Both the position numbers and the translations under genes were made by a program. Under the pieces are notes generated by a model, which saw only the letters and a list, made by a program, of their open reading frames with translations, ran no database searches and was not told where the DNA came from. From NCBI GenBank assembly GCA_900553805.1, contig USEU01000041.1, positions 1-19,214 of the forward strand: a DNA stretch of 19,214 bases. Reading direction: 5' to 3'. Of the stretch, positions 6,783 through 14,395 are shown one piece after another. The first letter of the stretch is position 1. Each line of letters begins with the position of its first letter. The stretch is from an uncultured Eubacteriales bacterium. GTDB lineage: Bacteria > Bacillota > Clostridia > Oscillospirales > Oscillospiraceae.

Positions 6783-7574
6783 TTACGCCTTTTCCTTTGG
6801 AATGGTAATGGTCAGCACGATCTGGCTGTCCGTCTCCCGGCGCTCGGACACGGCGGGGATGCCGCTGGACTGCATCCGGGACAGAGACTGGGTGAGGCTG
6901 TTGAGGAACGCGCCCACATTGGCGCGCAAAGGCGCATCCGGCTTTCCTTTCAGCAGGGACTGGACGTATTTCTCCGTCTGAGCCACGCTCATGCCCTGGC
7001 GGCTGATCTGCGCGATGGCCTCCAGCTTGGTTTGCTCCTCGGTCAGCTTCAGCAGGGCGCGGCCGTGGCGTTCGGTCAGGCCCTCCCGGCGCAGCGCGCT
7101 GAGCACGGCCTCGCTGTGGCGCAGCAGGCGCAGCTTGTTGGCGATGGCGCTCTGGCTTTTCCCCAGAAGCCTGGCTGTCTGCTCCTGGCTCAGACCGCCA
7201 AGCTCCATGAGCCGGCTGATGCCCCCGGCCTCCTCAATGAAATCCAGGTCCTGGCGCTGCAAATTCTCCACCAGTGCCGCAAAGCCGGACTCCCGGTCGT
7301 CCATCTGCATCACGATGCAGGGCACCTCCGTCAGCCCGGCGGCCATGGCCGCCCGCAGCCGCCGCTCTCCGGCCACCAGCTCATAGCCCGTGCCCACCCG
7401 GCGGACGGACAGAGGCTGAAGGACCCCATGCTGCCGGATGGAGTCCGCCAGCTCGGCCAGGGCAGCCTCGTCGAATACCTGCCGGGGCTGGGACGGGTTG
7501 GCGCGGATCCCCTTGGGGGGCAGGAAGATCACCCGCCCGGATTCCATATAGGTTTTCAGCTTTTGACACTGCAT
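6783..7574 (-). CDS. ParB/Noc-like DNA-binding CTPase family protein
   Basis: ParB and Noc proteins bind a centromere-like site, clamp DNA using CTP, and act in chromosome segregation or nucleoid occlusion. The 263-residue protein has the ParB N-terminal domain with NPSQPR (26-31), LADSIRQHGVLQP (42-54), the CTP-binding box GERRLRAA (69-76) and ENLQRQDL (103-110). A helix-turn-helix at about 128-151 follows (LSQEQTARLLGKSQSAIANK). The C-terminal 50 residues should form a dimer domain. GAGGAGG (7584-7590) supports the start. No parA partner or rsmG/mnmG neighbour is present, unlike usual parAB or noc loci. Whether it is Noc, a second ParB or a regulator cannot be settled here. Confidence 0.88.
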   Translation of the reverse strand: MQCQKLKTYMESGRVIFLPPKGIRANPSQPRQVFDEAALAELADSIRQHGVLQPLSVRRVGTGYELVAGERRLRAAMAAGLTEVPCIVMQMDDRESGFAALVENLQRQDLDFIEEAGGISRLMELGGLSQEQTARLLGKSQSAIANKLRLLRHSEAVLSALRREGLTERHGRALLKLTEEQTKLEAIAQISRQGMSVAQTEKYVQSLLKGKPDAPLRANVGAFLNSLTQSLSRMQSSGIPAVSERRETDSQIVLTITIPKEKA

Positions 7575-7676
7575 CTATGTTGGCCTCCTCTTCCGTGAAT
7601 CAGTGCATGCTTTCGTTGCAGACCAGTATAAGCGCTGCGCGGCGGAAAATACCACGAATCCTGTGCCGGGCGGCAG

Positions 7677-7699
7677 GGAAAACAAACGACATGTTTTCC
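7677..7699. repeat. Inverted repeat upstream of the parB-like gene
   Basis: GGAAAACA (7677-7684) and TGTTTTCC (7692-7699) are perfect inverted arms with a seven-base spacer. The site lies about 60 bases upstream of the moxR -35 and about 100 bases from the parB-like start. It resembles an operator; it is not a canonical parS or Noc site. Confidence 0.4.
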
Positions 7700-7760
7700 G
7701 TCTCCCGGAGCGGCGGGCGCAGGCTTCAAAATAGTATTACAGTTGATTCACCCCCTCGAC

Positions 7761-7789
7761 TTGTTTTTTTCACGAACAGCGGGTATAAT
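7761..7789 (+). promoter_or_regulatory. Promoter for the moxR operon
   Basis: TTGTTT (7761-7766), a 17-base spacer and a perfect TATAAT (7784-7789). Transcription should start near 7796, just before the leader hairpin. Confidence 0.7.
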
Positions 7790-7800
7790 GGGACCCAAGG

Positions 7801-7860
7801 AACGCCGGGACCGGCCGGCCGGAGCGGGGAAATGCCGCTTCCGGCCCCATCGGCGTTTTT
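7801..7860 (+). promoter_or_regulatory. Terminator-like leader (candidate attenuator) before moxR
   Basis: An outer stem AACGCCG (7801-7807) with CGGCGTT (7851-7857) encloses an inner stem. The inner stem pairs GGCCGGAGCGG (7817-7827) with CCGCTTCCGGCC (7835-7846), with one bulged base. A T5 run ends at 7860. It starts about five bases after the predicted transcription start and ends before the moxR SD, so it has the form of an intrinsic terminator inside the leader. A role in attenuation or mRNA protection is inferred. Confidence 0.5.
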
Positions 7861-7887
7861 CCGGCACTCTTTTGGAAGGAGCATTTT

Positions 7888-8841
7888 ATGCATACCAGGG
7901 AAAATGAAGTAACGGTCGTGGTGCAGCAGATCCTGGACCAGGTGCGCCTTGCCGTGGTGGGCAAGGACGAGGTGCTGGTGTGGGTGCTGGCCGCGATTTT
8001 GGCCAAGGGCCATATTCTGCTGGAGGACATCCCCGGCGTGGGAAAGACCACCATGGCGCTGGCCTTTTCCAAGGCCCTGGACCTGGGGTACAGCCGCATC
8101 CAGTTTACGCCGGACGTGCTGCCCTCGGATATCACAGGCTATTCCGTGCCCGACCCCCAGCAGGGGGGAATGCGCTATCAGCCCGGCGCGGTGCTGACCA
8201 ATCTGTTCCTGGCGGACGAGCTGAACCGGGCCACCTCCCGCACCCAGTCGGCGCTGCTGGAGGCCATGGAGGAGGGACAGGTCACGGTGGACGGCGTGAG
8301 CCACGCCCTGCCGCAGCCCTTTATCGTGATCGCAACCCAGAACCCGGTGGGGGCGGCGGGCACCCAGCTGCTGCCCGACAGCCAGATGGACCGCTTCCTC
8401 ATCCGCCTGAGTCTGGGCTACCCCGACCCCAGCGACGAGGTGACCATGGTGCTGAACCGGCAGGAGGGAAACCCCCTGCAATCCCTGCGCCCGGTACTGT
8501 CCAGAGAGCAGCTGTGCGCGCTTCAGGACACGGTGGAGAAGACCTTTATCAGCGACACGGTGGTCAGCTACATCGTCCGCCTGATCGGCGCCACCCGGGA
8601 GGACGGGGAGATCACCCGCGGGGCCAGTCCCCGGGCGACCCTGGCGGTGGCGGCGATGGCCAAGGCCATTGCCCAGCTGCGGGGGCGGGACTATGTGATC
8701 CCGTCGGACGTGCGGGAGGTATTTCCCCAGTGCGTGGAGCACCGGCTGATTCTGACCCCCCGGGCGCAGACCCAGGGCGTTGCACCGGGACAGGTGCTCC
8801 AGCGCATCCTGGAGACCGTGCCGGCGCCCCGGCTTCGCTGA
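7888..8841 (+). CDS. MoxR family AAA+ ATPase
   Basis: MoxR ATPases act as chaperone-like remodelling enzymes, usually with VWA or DUF58 partner proteins. The 317 residues carry a Walker A motif GVGKTT (50-55), Walker B LFLADELNRA (106-115), sensor 1 ATQNP (149-153), the arginine-finger region DSQMDRF (164-170) and sensor 2 GASPRA (245-250). Length is typical. SD GGAAGGAG (7873-7880) precedes the start. The DUF58 gene begins two bases after its stop codon, the usual MoxR-DUF58-transglutaminase order. The client of the complex is unknown; an envelope-related job is suggested by the partners. Confidence 0.95.
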   Translation: MHTRENEVTVVVQQILDQVRLAVVGKDEVLVWVLAAILAKGHILLEDIPGVGKTTMALAFSKALDLGYSRIQFTPDVLPSDITGYSVPDPQQGGMRYQPGAVLTNLFLADELNRATSRTQSALLEAMEEGQVTVDGVSHALPQPFIVIATQNPVGAAGTQLLPDSQMDRFLIRLSLGYPDPSDEVTMVLNRQEGNPLQSLRPVLSREQLCALQDTVEKTFISDTVVSYIVRLIGATREDGEITRGASPRATLAVAAMAKAIAQLRGRDYVIPSDVREVFPQCVEHRLILTPRAQTQGVAPGQVLQRILETVPAPRLR

Positions 8842-8842
8842 T

Positions 8843-9769
8843 ATGGCCGGAAGAAGATTGGAATACCTGCTGCTGCTCATCGCGGCGGCAGTGTACTATG
8901 TGGCCAGCGGCGAATGGATCTCCTGGATCCTGCTGCTGACGGTGGCGGGGCTTCCCTGGCTCTCCCTGCTGCTGAGCCTGCCCGCGATTCTTGGCTTCCA
9001 GGCCGCTCCCGCCGGGGCGGAGGTGCTGGAGCAGGGGGAGGAGGCGGAGGTGTGGCTGCTGGGCAGCTGCCCGCTCCCCATGCCGCCGTTCCGGGGGCAT
9101 GTGCGGGTGACCAGCTGCTTTACCGGCAAAAGCTGGCGCTACGAGCAGGACAAGGGCTTCCCCACGGAGCACTGCGGCGGCTACCGGGTGACGGTGGAAA
9201 AGGCGCGGGTGTGCGACTACCTGGGGCTGTTCTCCTTCCGTGCCCGCCGGACCAAGGAGCAGCTGCTGCTGGTGCGCCCCAAGGCCCAGCCGGTGACCGA
9301 CCTGGTGGACCCGCAGCGGATGGAGATCAACAGCTGGGTCCCCAAGCCCGGCGGCGGCTTTTCCGAGAATCACGAGCACCGGCTCTATCGCCCCGGCGAC
9401 AGCCTGAACCAGCTGCACTGGAAGCTGTCCGCCAAGGTGGGCGATTTGATCCTCCGGGAGCCCATGGAGCCGGTGCAGGGAGCGGTGCTGCTGACATTGA
9501 GCCTGCGGGGCACACCCCAGGAGCTGGATCGGAAGCTGGGCCGCCTGGCCTACACCGGGGATTACTTATTGGAGCGGGAGCTGGACTTTGAGATTCGCGC
9601 CCTCACCGGCGCGGGGGTGCTGGCCTCCCATGTGGATTCCAAAACCGCGCTGACGAAGGCAATCGACCGCCTGCTGTGCACCCCCTTGGCCGCCCAGACG
9701 GATGCCTGGGATGACGGGAAGGACGCCAGCTGGCAGTATCACATCGGAGGTGACGCCGATGAAACGTAA
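8843..9769 (+). CDS. DUF58 domain protein, MoxR partner
   Basis: The 308-residue protein has two N-terminal hydrophobic segments (about 7-20 and 27-50), then a mainly beta region and the DUF58 signature YRPGDSLNQLHWKLSAK (182-198). DUF58 proteins are VWA-like and are thought to be MoxR clients or adaptors at the membrane. The open frame extends upstream to 8780, but the ATG at 8843 right after the moxR stop gives the expected N-terminus (MAGRRLEYLL), so I use it. The 3' end overlaps the next gene by 11 bases, a sign of tight coupling. Confidence 0.9.
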   Translation: MAGRRLEYLLLLIAAAVYYVASGEWISWILLLTVAGLPWLSLLLSLPAILGFQAAPAGAEVLEQGEEAEVWLLGSCPLPMPPFRGHVRVTSCFTGKSWRYEQDKGFPTEHCGGYRVTVEKARVCDYLGLFSFRARRTKEQLLLVRPKAQPVTDLVDPQRMEINSWVPKPGGGFSENHEHRLYRPGDSLNQLHWKLSAKVGDLILREPMEPVQGAVLLTLSLRGTPQELDRKLGRLAYTGDYLLERELDFEIRALTGAGVLASHVDSKTALTKAIDRLLCTPLAAQTDAWDDGKDASWQYHIGGDADET

Positions 9770-11768
9770 GCTCCCGGTATTTCTGGAATCCGTGGCGCTT
9801 TCTTTGCTTGCCGCCTGGAGCGCTGTGGGCTGCCTGCGTTCGGCGTTCCAGCTGCCCATGGCGGTCTGGCAGCCGGTGCTGCTGGTGTGGCTGCTGTGGG
9901 CGGTATTGTGCAGTACGGTGCTGTTTCGCCGCTGGGGCGGCGCGCTGCTGCTGGCCCTGGCGGCCGTGGGCGCGGCCTGGCTGTGGTACGGCGGCGTCTT
10001 CGGCCCCCAGACGGTCAGCCTGCTGGGCACCCTGGCAAAGGCTTACGACGGCGGCTATGGCTTTGGTGTCCCGCAGGCCCTGCAGGTGCCGCAGACGGCC
10101 CAGGATCTGCCTTTGGCGGTGCTGGGCATGGCGGCGATCCTGGCGGTGAGCCGCTCGGTATGCCGCCGCCGGGGCAATGTGCTGCCCGTGCTGCTGCTTC
10201 TGTTGTGCCTGGCCCTCTGCCTGGTGGTGACGGACACCGTGCCCGCCCCCCGGTATCTGTTCGGCCTGCTGGCGGCGGTGTGCCTGCTGCTGCTGACGGA
10301 CAGCGTCCGCCGGGAGAGCGGCCCCCAGGCAAGCCGCCTGTCCGCCGTCGCGGCGGCGCCCGTTGCTTTGGCGCTGGCGGCGCTGTTTTATTGCTTCCCC
10401 CAGGACGGTTATGTGAACAATACTCAGGCCCTGCGGGAAAATCTGCTCACCGCCCTGACGGACCTGCCTCAGATGATGCAGAGTCAGGGCATCAGCCTGC
10501 TCTCCGGCCTGCGGCCCAGGGAGAAGGTGGAGCTTTCCAGCCTGCCCACCCAGCTGCTGCTGGGGATCCCCGTGGCGGAGGTCACGGCGGAGCGGACAGG
10601 CAGCGTTTACCTGCGGATGCAGGATTACGATGTATACACCGGCATGGCCTGGGAATCCACCTCCGCCCGGCAGGATACCCTGGCGGGCAGCGGAGAGCAG
10701 CTTGGCGCGGTGCAGCTGAATATGCTCAGCAGCCAGCGCACCCAGCTGATCCCCGCCTTCCCCGACGGGCAGGTGTTCCTCACCGACGGCGCGGCGGAGG
10801 GGGACGAGCGGAGCAGGACCTTCCTGCTGCGGGAATTCTCCCTGGCCGCCTACCCCGGAGATCAGTGGCTTACCCTGCCAGAGGAGACCGCCCTGCGGGC
10901 CCGGGAGCTGCTTCAGTCCGCCCGTGTCGGCACCCAGAGCGTGGAGCAGACGGTGCAGGCGGTGGCGGAGTATGTCCGCGGCAGCGCCGCGTATGACCGG
11001 GGAGGGACTGCCATGGGCGAGGGGGAAACGGACTTTGTCCTCTGGTTTTTGCGGGAGGCGGAGCGGGGCTACTGCGTCCACTTTGCCACGGCGGCGGCAG
11101 TGCTGCTGCGTAGCGCCGGGATCCCGGCGCGCTACGTCACCGGCTACCGGGTGGAGGCCCAGGCCGGGCAGCCGGTGCGGGTGACCTCCGACGATGCCCA
11201 CGCCTGGGTGGAATACTATAATTACCGCACCTGGGGCTGGTACGTTCTGGAGGCGACCCCTGCCATGCAGGAGCCTCAGGAGACTGTCCAGCCTACCGCG
11301 GCCCCAAACGAGCAGACCCAGACCGCCGCATCGGAAACCACTGCCCCCACTGCGGCCCCCGCACCGCAGACCACACCCACTCAGGGGCAGCAGGAGCCGG
11401 AAAAGGCACGCTGGACGCTCCCGCTGTGGGTGCCGCTGACGTTGGCTGCCCTGGCTCTGGCCGGGCTGGCCGCGGAGGGCCAGCGGCTGGTGCGCATTGA
11501 ACTGCGCCGCCGCCATCAGAGACGGGGCAATAACAACCAGCGGGCCGCCGCCTGCGCACAGGAAATACAGCTGCTCTCCCGCCTGACCCGGGTCCGCGTC
11601 CCGGAGGAACTGACCCAGCTGACGGAAAAGGCGGTATTCAGCCAGCATACCCTGACGCCGGAGGAGCTGCGCGCCTACGCCCTGTGCCAGGCCGCCTGCC
11701 GCCGTCGCCTCCGCCAGGCCCCCTGGTGGAAAAAGCCGCTGTACCGCTATTGGTACGCCGTAATTTAG
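9759..11768 (+). CDS. Membrane transglutaminase-like protein (TgpA type)
   Basis: The 669-residue protein has about six hydrophobic segments in residues 8-212, an extracytoplasmic region, then a transglutaminase-like core. Cys439 (GYCVHFA) and His481 (DDAHAWVEYY) fit the catalytic pair. The usual third residue, Asp in a W-x-x-x-D-P-T-P-like motif, reads Glu498 (WYVLEATP). A Pro/Thr/Gln/Ala-rich linker (503-548) leads to a last membrane helix (about 552-572) and a basic cytoplasmic tail of about 95 residues. CGGAGG eight bases before 9759 supports this start over 9702. It is the third gene of the MoxR-DUF58 set. Peptidase or cross-linking activity is not proven for this family. Confidence 0.88.
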   Translation: MKRKLPVFLESVALSLLAAWSAVGCLRSAFQLPMAVWQPVLLVWLLWAVLCSTVLFRRWGGALLLALAAVGAAWLWYGGVFGPQTVSLLGTLAKAYDGGYGFGVPQALQVPQTAQDLPLAVLGMAAILAVSRSVCRRRGNVLPVLLLLLCLALCLVVTDTVPAPRYLFGLLAAVCLLLLTDSVRRESGPQASRLSAVAAAPVALALAALFYCFPQDGYVNNTQALRENLLTALTDLPQMMQSQGISLLSGLRPREKVELSSLPTQLLLGIPVAEVTAERTGSVYLRMQDYDVYTGMAWESTSARQDTLAGSGEQLGAVQLNMLSSQRTQLIPAFPDGQVFLTDGAAEGDERSRTFLLREFSLAAYPGDQWLTLPEETALRARELLQSARVGTQSVEQTVQAVAEYVRGSAAYDRGGTAMGEGETDFVLWFLREAERGYCVHFATAAAVLLRSAGIPARYVTGYRVEAQAGQPVRVTSDDAHAWVEYYNYRTWGWYVLEATPAMQEPQETVQPTAAPNEQTQTAASETTAPTAAPAPQTTPTQGQQEPEKARWTLPLWVPLTLAALALAGLAAEGQRLVRIELRRRHQRRGNNNQRAAACAQEIQLLSRLTRVRVPEELTQLTEKAVFSQHTLTPEELRAYALCQAACRRRLRQAPWWKKPLYRYWYAVI

Positions 11769-11800
11769 ATTAAACGACACCAAAGTGAGGAAGCACAGAT

Positions 11801-12085
11801 ATGGAACAAGCATTTCTTTCTGCCTGGCAGAAATGCCGGGAGCAGGCCATTGCCGCCGGTGTCCGCCTGCGGCCCATGAGCCCGGCGGACGCCATGAAGA
11901 CCGCCCACCGCGCCCTCTCCGGCACCCGCCTCAGCGACGGCTTCACGGAGCTGGCCAAGCTCCACCACCTGGAATGGACCCTGGAAGCCCTGGCCATAGA
12001 CAAGCGCTTCACCCCCCTGTTCACCGACGACGAAGCCAACGAAGCCCTCCAACGCCTGATGGAGGCGGGGTATTTCGCAATTTAA
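11801..12085 (+). CDS. Small conserved-looking protein of unknown function, 94 residues
   Basis: I do not recognise this protein. It is soluble, predicted mostly helical, with no signal peptide, membrane segment or metal motif. Notable stretches are LSDGFTELAKLHHLEWTLEA (44-63) and the C-terminal LMEAGYFAI. A GTGAGGAAG SD lies before the start, 32 bases after the transglutaminase gene, and the dehydrogenase gene follows after 13 bases, so it appears to be translated within the operon. Codon use matches its neighbours. Confidence 0.72.
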   Translation: MEQAFLSAWQKCREQAIAAGVRLRPMSPADAMKTAHRALSGTRLSDGFTELAKLHHLEWTLEALAIDKRFTPLFTDDEANEALQRLMEAGYFAI

Positions 12086-12098
12086 AGGAAGTAGAACA

Positions 12099-13049
12099 AT
12101 GAGCAAAATCGTGATTTTGGAATCCCTTGCGGTGTCGGATGAGAAGATGCGGGCGCTGAAGGCGCCTTTTGAGGCGCAGGGGCATGTGTTTGAGGAGTAT
12201 GCGAGGTCTGCCGATACGCAGACGCTGATCCGGCAGGCGCAGGATGCGGACGCGCTGATCATTGCCAATATGCCGCTGCGCGGCGAGGTGATCCGCGCCT
12301 GCGGGAAGCTGAAGTACATCGACGTGGCCTTTACCGGGGTGGACCATGTGGACCTGGCGGCGGCGCGGGAGATGGGCGTGAAGGTCAGCAACGCCTCCGG
12401 CTATTCCAACGAGGCAGTGGCGGAGCTGGCGCTGGGCATGGCGCTGTCCCTCAGCAGAAATCTGACGGCGGTGGAGGAGCGCTGCCGTCAGGGCAAGACC
12501 AAGGACGGCCTGATGGGCTTTGAGCTGAAGGGCAAGACCGTGGGCATCATCGGCATGGGCCATATCGGCCGCCGCAGCGCGGAGCTGTTCCGCGCCCTGG
12601 GCTGCACGATCCTGGCCCAGAACCGCTCCGTCCACAGCGACTTCCCGGACTATGTGACCCAGGTCAGCCAGGAGGAGCTGTTGAAGCGCGCCGACGTCGT
12701 CCTGCTCCATTGCCCCCTGAACGATTCCACCCGAGGTATGATAAATAGAGAAAAGCTGGCGATGATGAAGCACACCGCCATGCTCATCAACGTCGCCCGC
12801 GGGCCGGTGGTGGTGGCCAGGGATTTGCAGGAGGCGCTGAACAACGGCGTGATCGCCGCCGCCGGTGTGGATGTATTCGACGCTGAGCCGCCCCTGTCCC
12901 CGGACGAGCCCCTGCTGCACTGCAAGAACTGCCTGGTGACGCCTCACGTGGCCTTCGCCTCCAAGGAGAGCATGGAGCTGCGCGCGGACATCGTGTTTGA
13001 CAACCTGACCTCCTGGCTGGCAGGCAGCCAGAAAAACGTGATCCTCTGA
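12099..13049 (+). CDS. D-isomer-specific 2-hydroxyacid dehydrogenase, NAD-binding
   Basis: Enzymes of this family interconvert 2-oxo acids and D-2-hydroxy acids with NAD(P)H. The 316-residue protein has the Rossmann motif GMGHIG (152-157) and catalytic Arg234 (NVARGP), Glu263 (DAEPP) and His283 (TPHVAF). Length is usual. Known subfamilies include glycerate, phosphoglycerate, lactate and hydroxypyruvate enzymes; the residues seen do not tell which. It lacks an ACT domain, so it is not a full-length SerA. AAAGGAAG precedes the start. It is the last gene of the moxR operon, and a strong hairpin follows the stop. A metabolic link to the MoxR group is not apparent. Confidence 0.92.
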   Translation: MSKIVILESLAVSDEKMRALKAPFEAQGHVFEEYARSADTQTLIRQAQDADALIIANMPLRGEVIRACGKLKYIDVAFTGVDHVDLAAAREMGVKVSNASGYSNEAVAELALGMALSLSRNLTAVEERCRQGKTKDGLMGFELKGKTVGIIGMGHIGRRSAELFRALGCTILAQNRSVHSDFPDYVTQVSQEELLKRADVVLLHCPLNDSTRGMINREKLAMMKHTAMLINVARGPVVVARDLQEALNNGVIAAAGVDVFDAEPPLSPDEPLLHCKNCLVTPHVAFASKESMELRADIVFDNLTSWLAGSQKNVIL

Positions 13050-13065
13050 GACAGGCGCACAGAAC

Positions 13066-13103
13066 GCCCCCAATGGCTCCTTACCGGCCATTGGGGGCAT
13101 TTC
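13066..13103. terminator. Hairpin terminator between convergent dehydrogenase and dacF
   Basis: GCCCCCAATGGC (13066-13077) pairs perfectly with GCCATTGGGGGC (13087-13098) around a nine-base loop. A short T-rich stretch follows on the plus strand (ATTTCT). It ends the moxR operon and may also serve dacF from the other side, although the minus strand lacks a U tract. Confidence 0.75.
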
Positions 13104-13109
13104 TCCGCC

Positions 13110-14267
13110 TTATTTTTCCGCCCGCCCCGTGCAGAGCCTGCGCAGCACCAGCCGGAGCACATCGCCGAAGCTCAGGCGCTCCACGGCCTCGGCGGCCACC
13201 AGGGGAAGCTGGATCAGCATTTTTTCGCCGGAGTAAACGGAGATGGTGCCCACCCGCTGGCCCTTTTCCACCGGGGCGGGGACGGCCTGGGCCAGCTCCA
13301 CCTTGGCGCTCAGGCTGGTGCGCTTGGCTTTGTCCACCAGGATCTCCCGGCGCTCCACCAGCTCCACCGGCACGCTCTCCTGCTTGCCCAGGTGCACCGC
13401 CACCGTGCGCCCCTCCTTCAGCCCCGGACGCACAACGGAGTAGTTGGCAAAGCCGTAGTCCAGCAGGGCCTTGCAGTCCGCCGTGCGCTTCTGGGAGCTT
13501 TCGCAGCCCATCACCACGGCGATCAGCTCCATCCCCTCCCGCTTGGCGGAGGCGGATAGGCAGTAGCCCGCGCCGGAGGTATAGCCGGTTTTCAGGCCCG
13601 TGGCCCCGGAGTAGAAGCGGATGAGCTTATTGGTATTGGAAAGGCCGAAGGCCCCGTTTCGCACGGTATCCATCCAGATGGTGGTGTACTTTTTGATATC
13701 CGGGTGGTTTTTCAGCAGCTCCCGGGACATCAGGGCAATGTCGTAGGCGCTGGTGCGGTGGTTTGCCGCCTCCGCGCCGTCGTCCAGGCCGGTGCAGTTG
13801 ACGAAATGGGTGTCCGCCATCCCCAGCGCCTCTGCCCGCTGGTTCATCTGCTCCACAAAGGCGCTTTCGCTCCCGGCCAGCAGCTCCGCCATGGCGCAGG
13901 CGCAGTCGTTGGCGGAGGAGACGGCGATGGATTTCAGCATGTCCGACACCGGCATGTTTTCGCCGACCTTCAGATAGATCTGGCTGCCCCCCTTGGCCGC
14001 CGCCGCCTCCGAGGCGGTCACCTGGTCGGTCAGCCGGATCTTGCCGGAATCCAGCGCCTCCATGATCAGCAGCATGGTCATTACCTTGGTCACGCTGGCC
14101 GGGGCCAGACGCTCGTGGCATTCCTTCTCGTAAAGCACCGTGCCGGTGGCCACATCCATCAGCAGGGCGCTTTTGGCATTCAGGTTCAGGTCCACCGCCG
14201 CCGCCCGTCCGGGGAGCACCCCCAGCAGCAGCGCCAGGAACAGCAGCAGCGCCAGTACACGTTTCAT
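13110..14267 (-). CDS. dacF: D-alanyl-D-alanine carboxypeptidase (S11 family, DacF type)
   Basis: This low-molecular-weight penicillin-binding protein removes the terminal D-Ala from peptidoglycan stem peptides outside the membrane. The 385 residues start with a signal peptide (MKRVLALLLFLALLLGVLPG, ending near Ala-Ala-Ala 22-24). The three penicillin-binding motifs are present: SVTK (58-61, nucleophile Ser58), SAN (118-120) and KTG (226-228). A C-terminal beta domain (about 280-355) and an amphipathic basic tail (LRLVLRRLCTGRAEK) for membrane attachment follow. GGAGGGG precedes the start. DacF naming follows clostridial and Bacillus homologues; DacA/DacB subtypes cannot be excluded. No clear promoter is seen in the short divergent region. 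Confidence 0.93.
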   Translation of the reverse strand: MKRVLALLLFLALLLGVLPGRAAAVDLNLNAKSALLMDVATGTVLYEKECHERLAPASVTKVMTMLLIMEALDSGKIRLTDQVTASEAAAAKGGSQIYLKVGENMPVSDMLKSIAVSSANDCACAMAELLAGSESAFVEQMNQRAEALGMADTHFVNCTGLDDGAEAANHRTSAYDIALMSRELLKNHPDIKKYTTIWMDTVRNGAFGLSNTNKLIRFYSGATGLKTGYTSGAGYCLSASAKREGMELIAVVMGCESSQKRTADCKALLDYGFANYSVVRPGLKEGRTVAVHLGKQESVPVELVERREILVDKAKRTSLSAKVELAQAVPAPVEKGQRVGTISVYSGEKMLIQLPLVAAEAVERLSFGDVLRLVLRRLCTGRAEK

Positions 14268-14340
14268 GTTTCACCCCTCCATTCTGCTTCGAGTGTATGA
14301 CGCCGGGGGGACAAAGATGATTGCCGCCCGGATTTCTTCC

Positions 14341-14369
14341 TTGACCGTCCGGCATTCCTTTGGTACAAT
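14341..14369 (+). promoter_or_regulatory. Promoter for the hydrogenase gene
   Basis: TTGACC (14341-14346), a 17-base spacer and TACAAT (14364-14369) form a strong promoter. Transcription should start near 14376, which makes the ATG at 14378 an unlikely start codon. Confidence 0.7.
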
Positions 14370-14383
14370 AGGAAAAAATGTCC

Positions 14384-14389
14384 GGGAGG
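14384..14389 (+). promoter_or_regulatory. SD that decides the hydrogenase start
   Basis: GGGAGG lies six bases before the ATG at 14396. The earlier in-frame ATG at 14378 would be at the 5' end of the transcript with no SD. Confidence 0.8.
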
Positions 14390-14395
14390 CAAAAT

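Larger units (their letters stand above)
7575..7887. other. Divergent intergenic region between parB-like gene and moxR operon
   Basis: This gene-free 313-base stretch holds the parB-like SD (7584-7590), a possible minus-strand -10 TATACT (7625-7630) with no good -35, the inverted repeat at 7677-7699, the moxR promoter (7761-7789), the terminator-like leader (7801-7860) and the moxR SD GGAAGGAG (7873-7880). I see no small gene or known RNA family. Confidence 0.6.

Noticed and set aside
9603..11813. Long minus-strand open frame opposite the transglutaminase gene; similar long frames at 3130-4749 and 14264-16222
   Set aside because: They lie antisense to well-supported genes, have low-complexity Gln/Gly/His/Pro/Arg-rich translations, and lack family motifs. 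They are typical shadows in GC-rich DNA.
12945..12960. CACGTG core resembling a parS site
   Set aside because: It lies inside the dehydrogenase coding sequence, encoding the catalytic TPHVAF motif, and the flanks do not match the parS palindrome.
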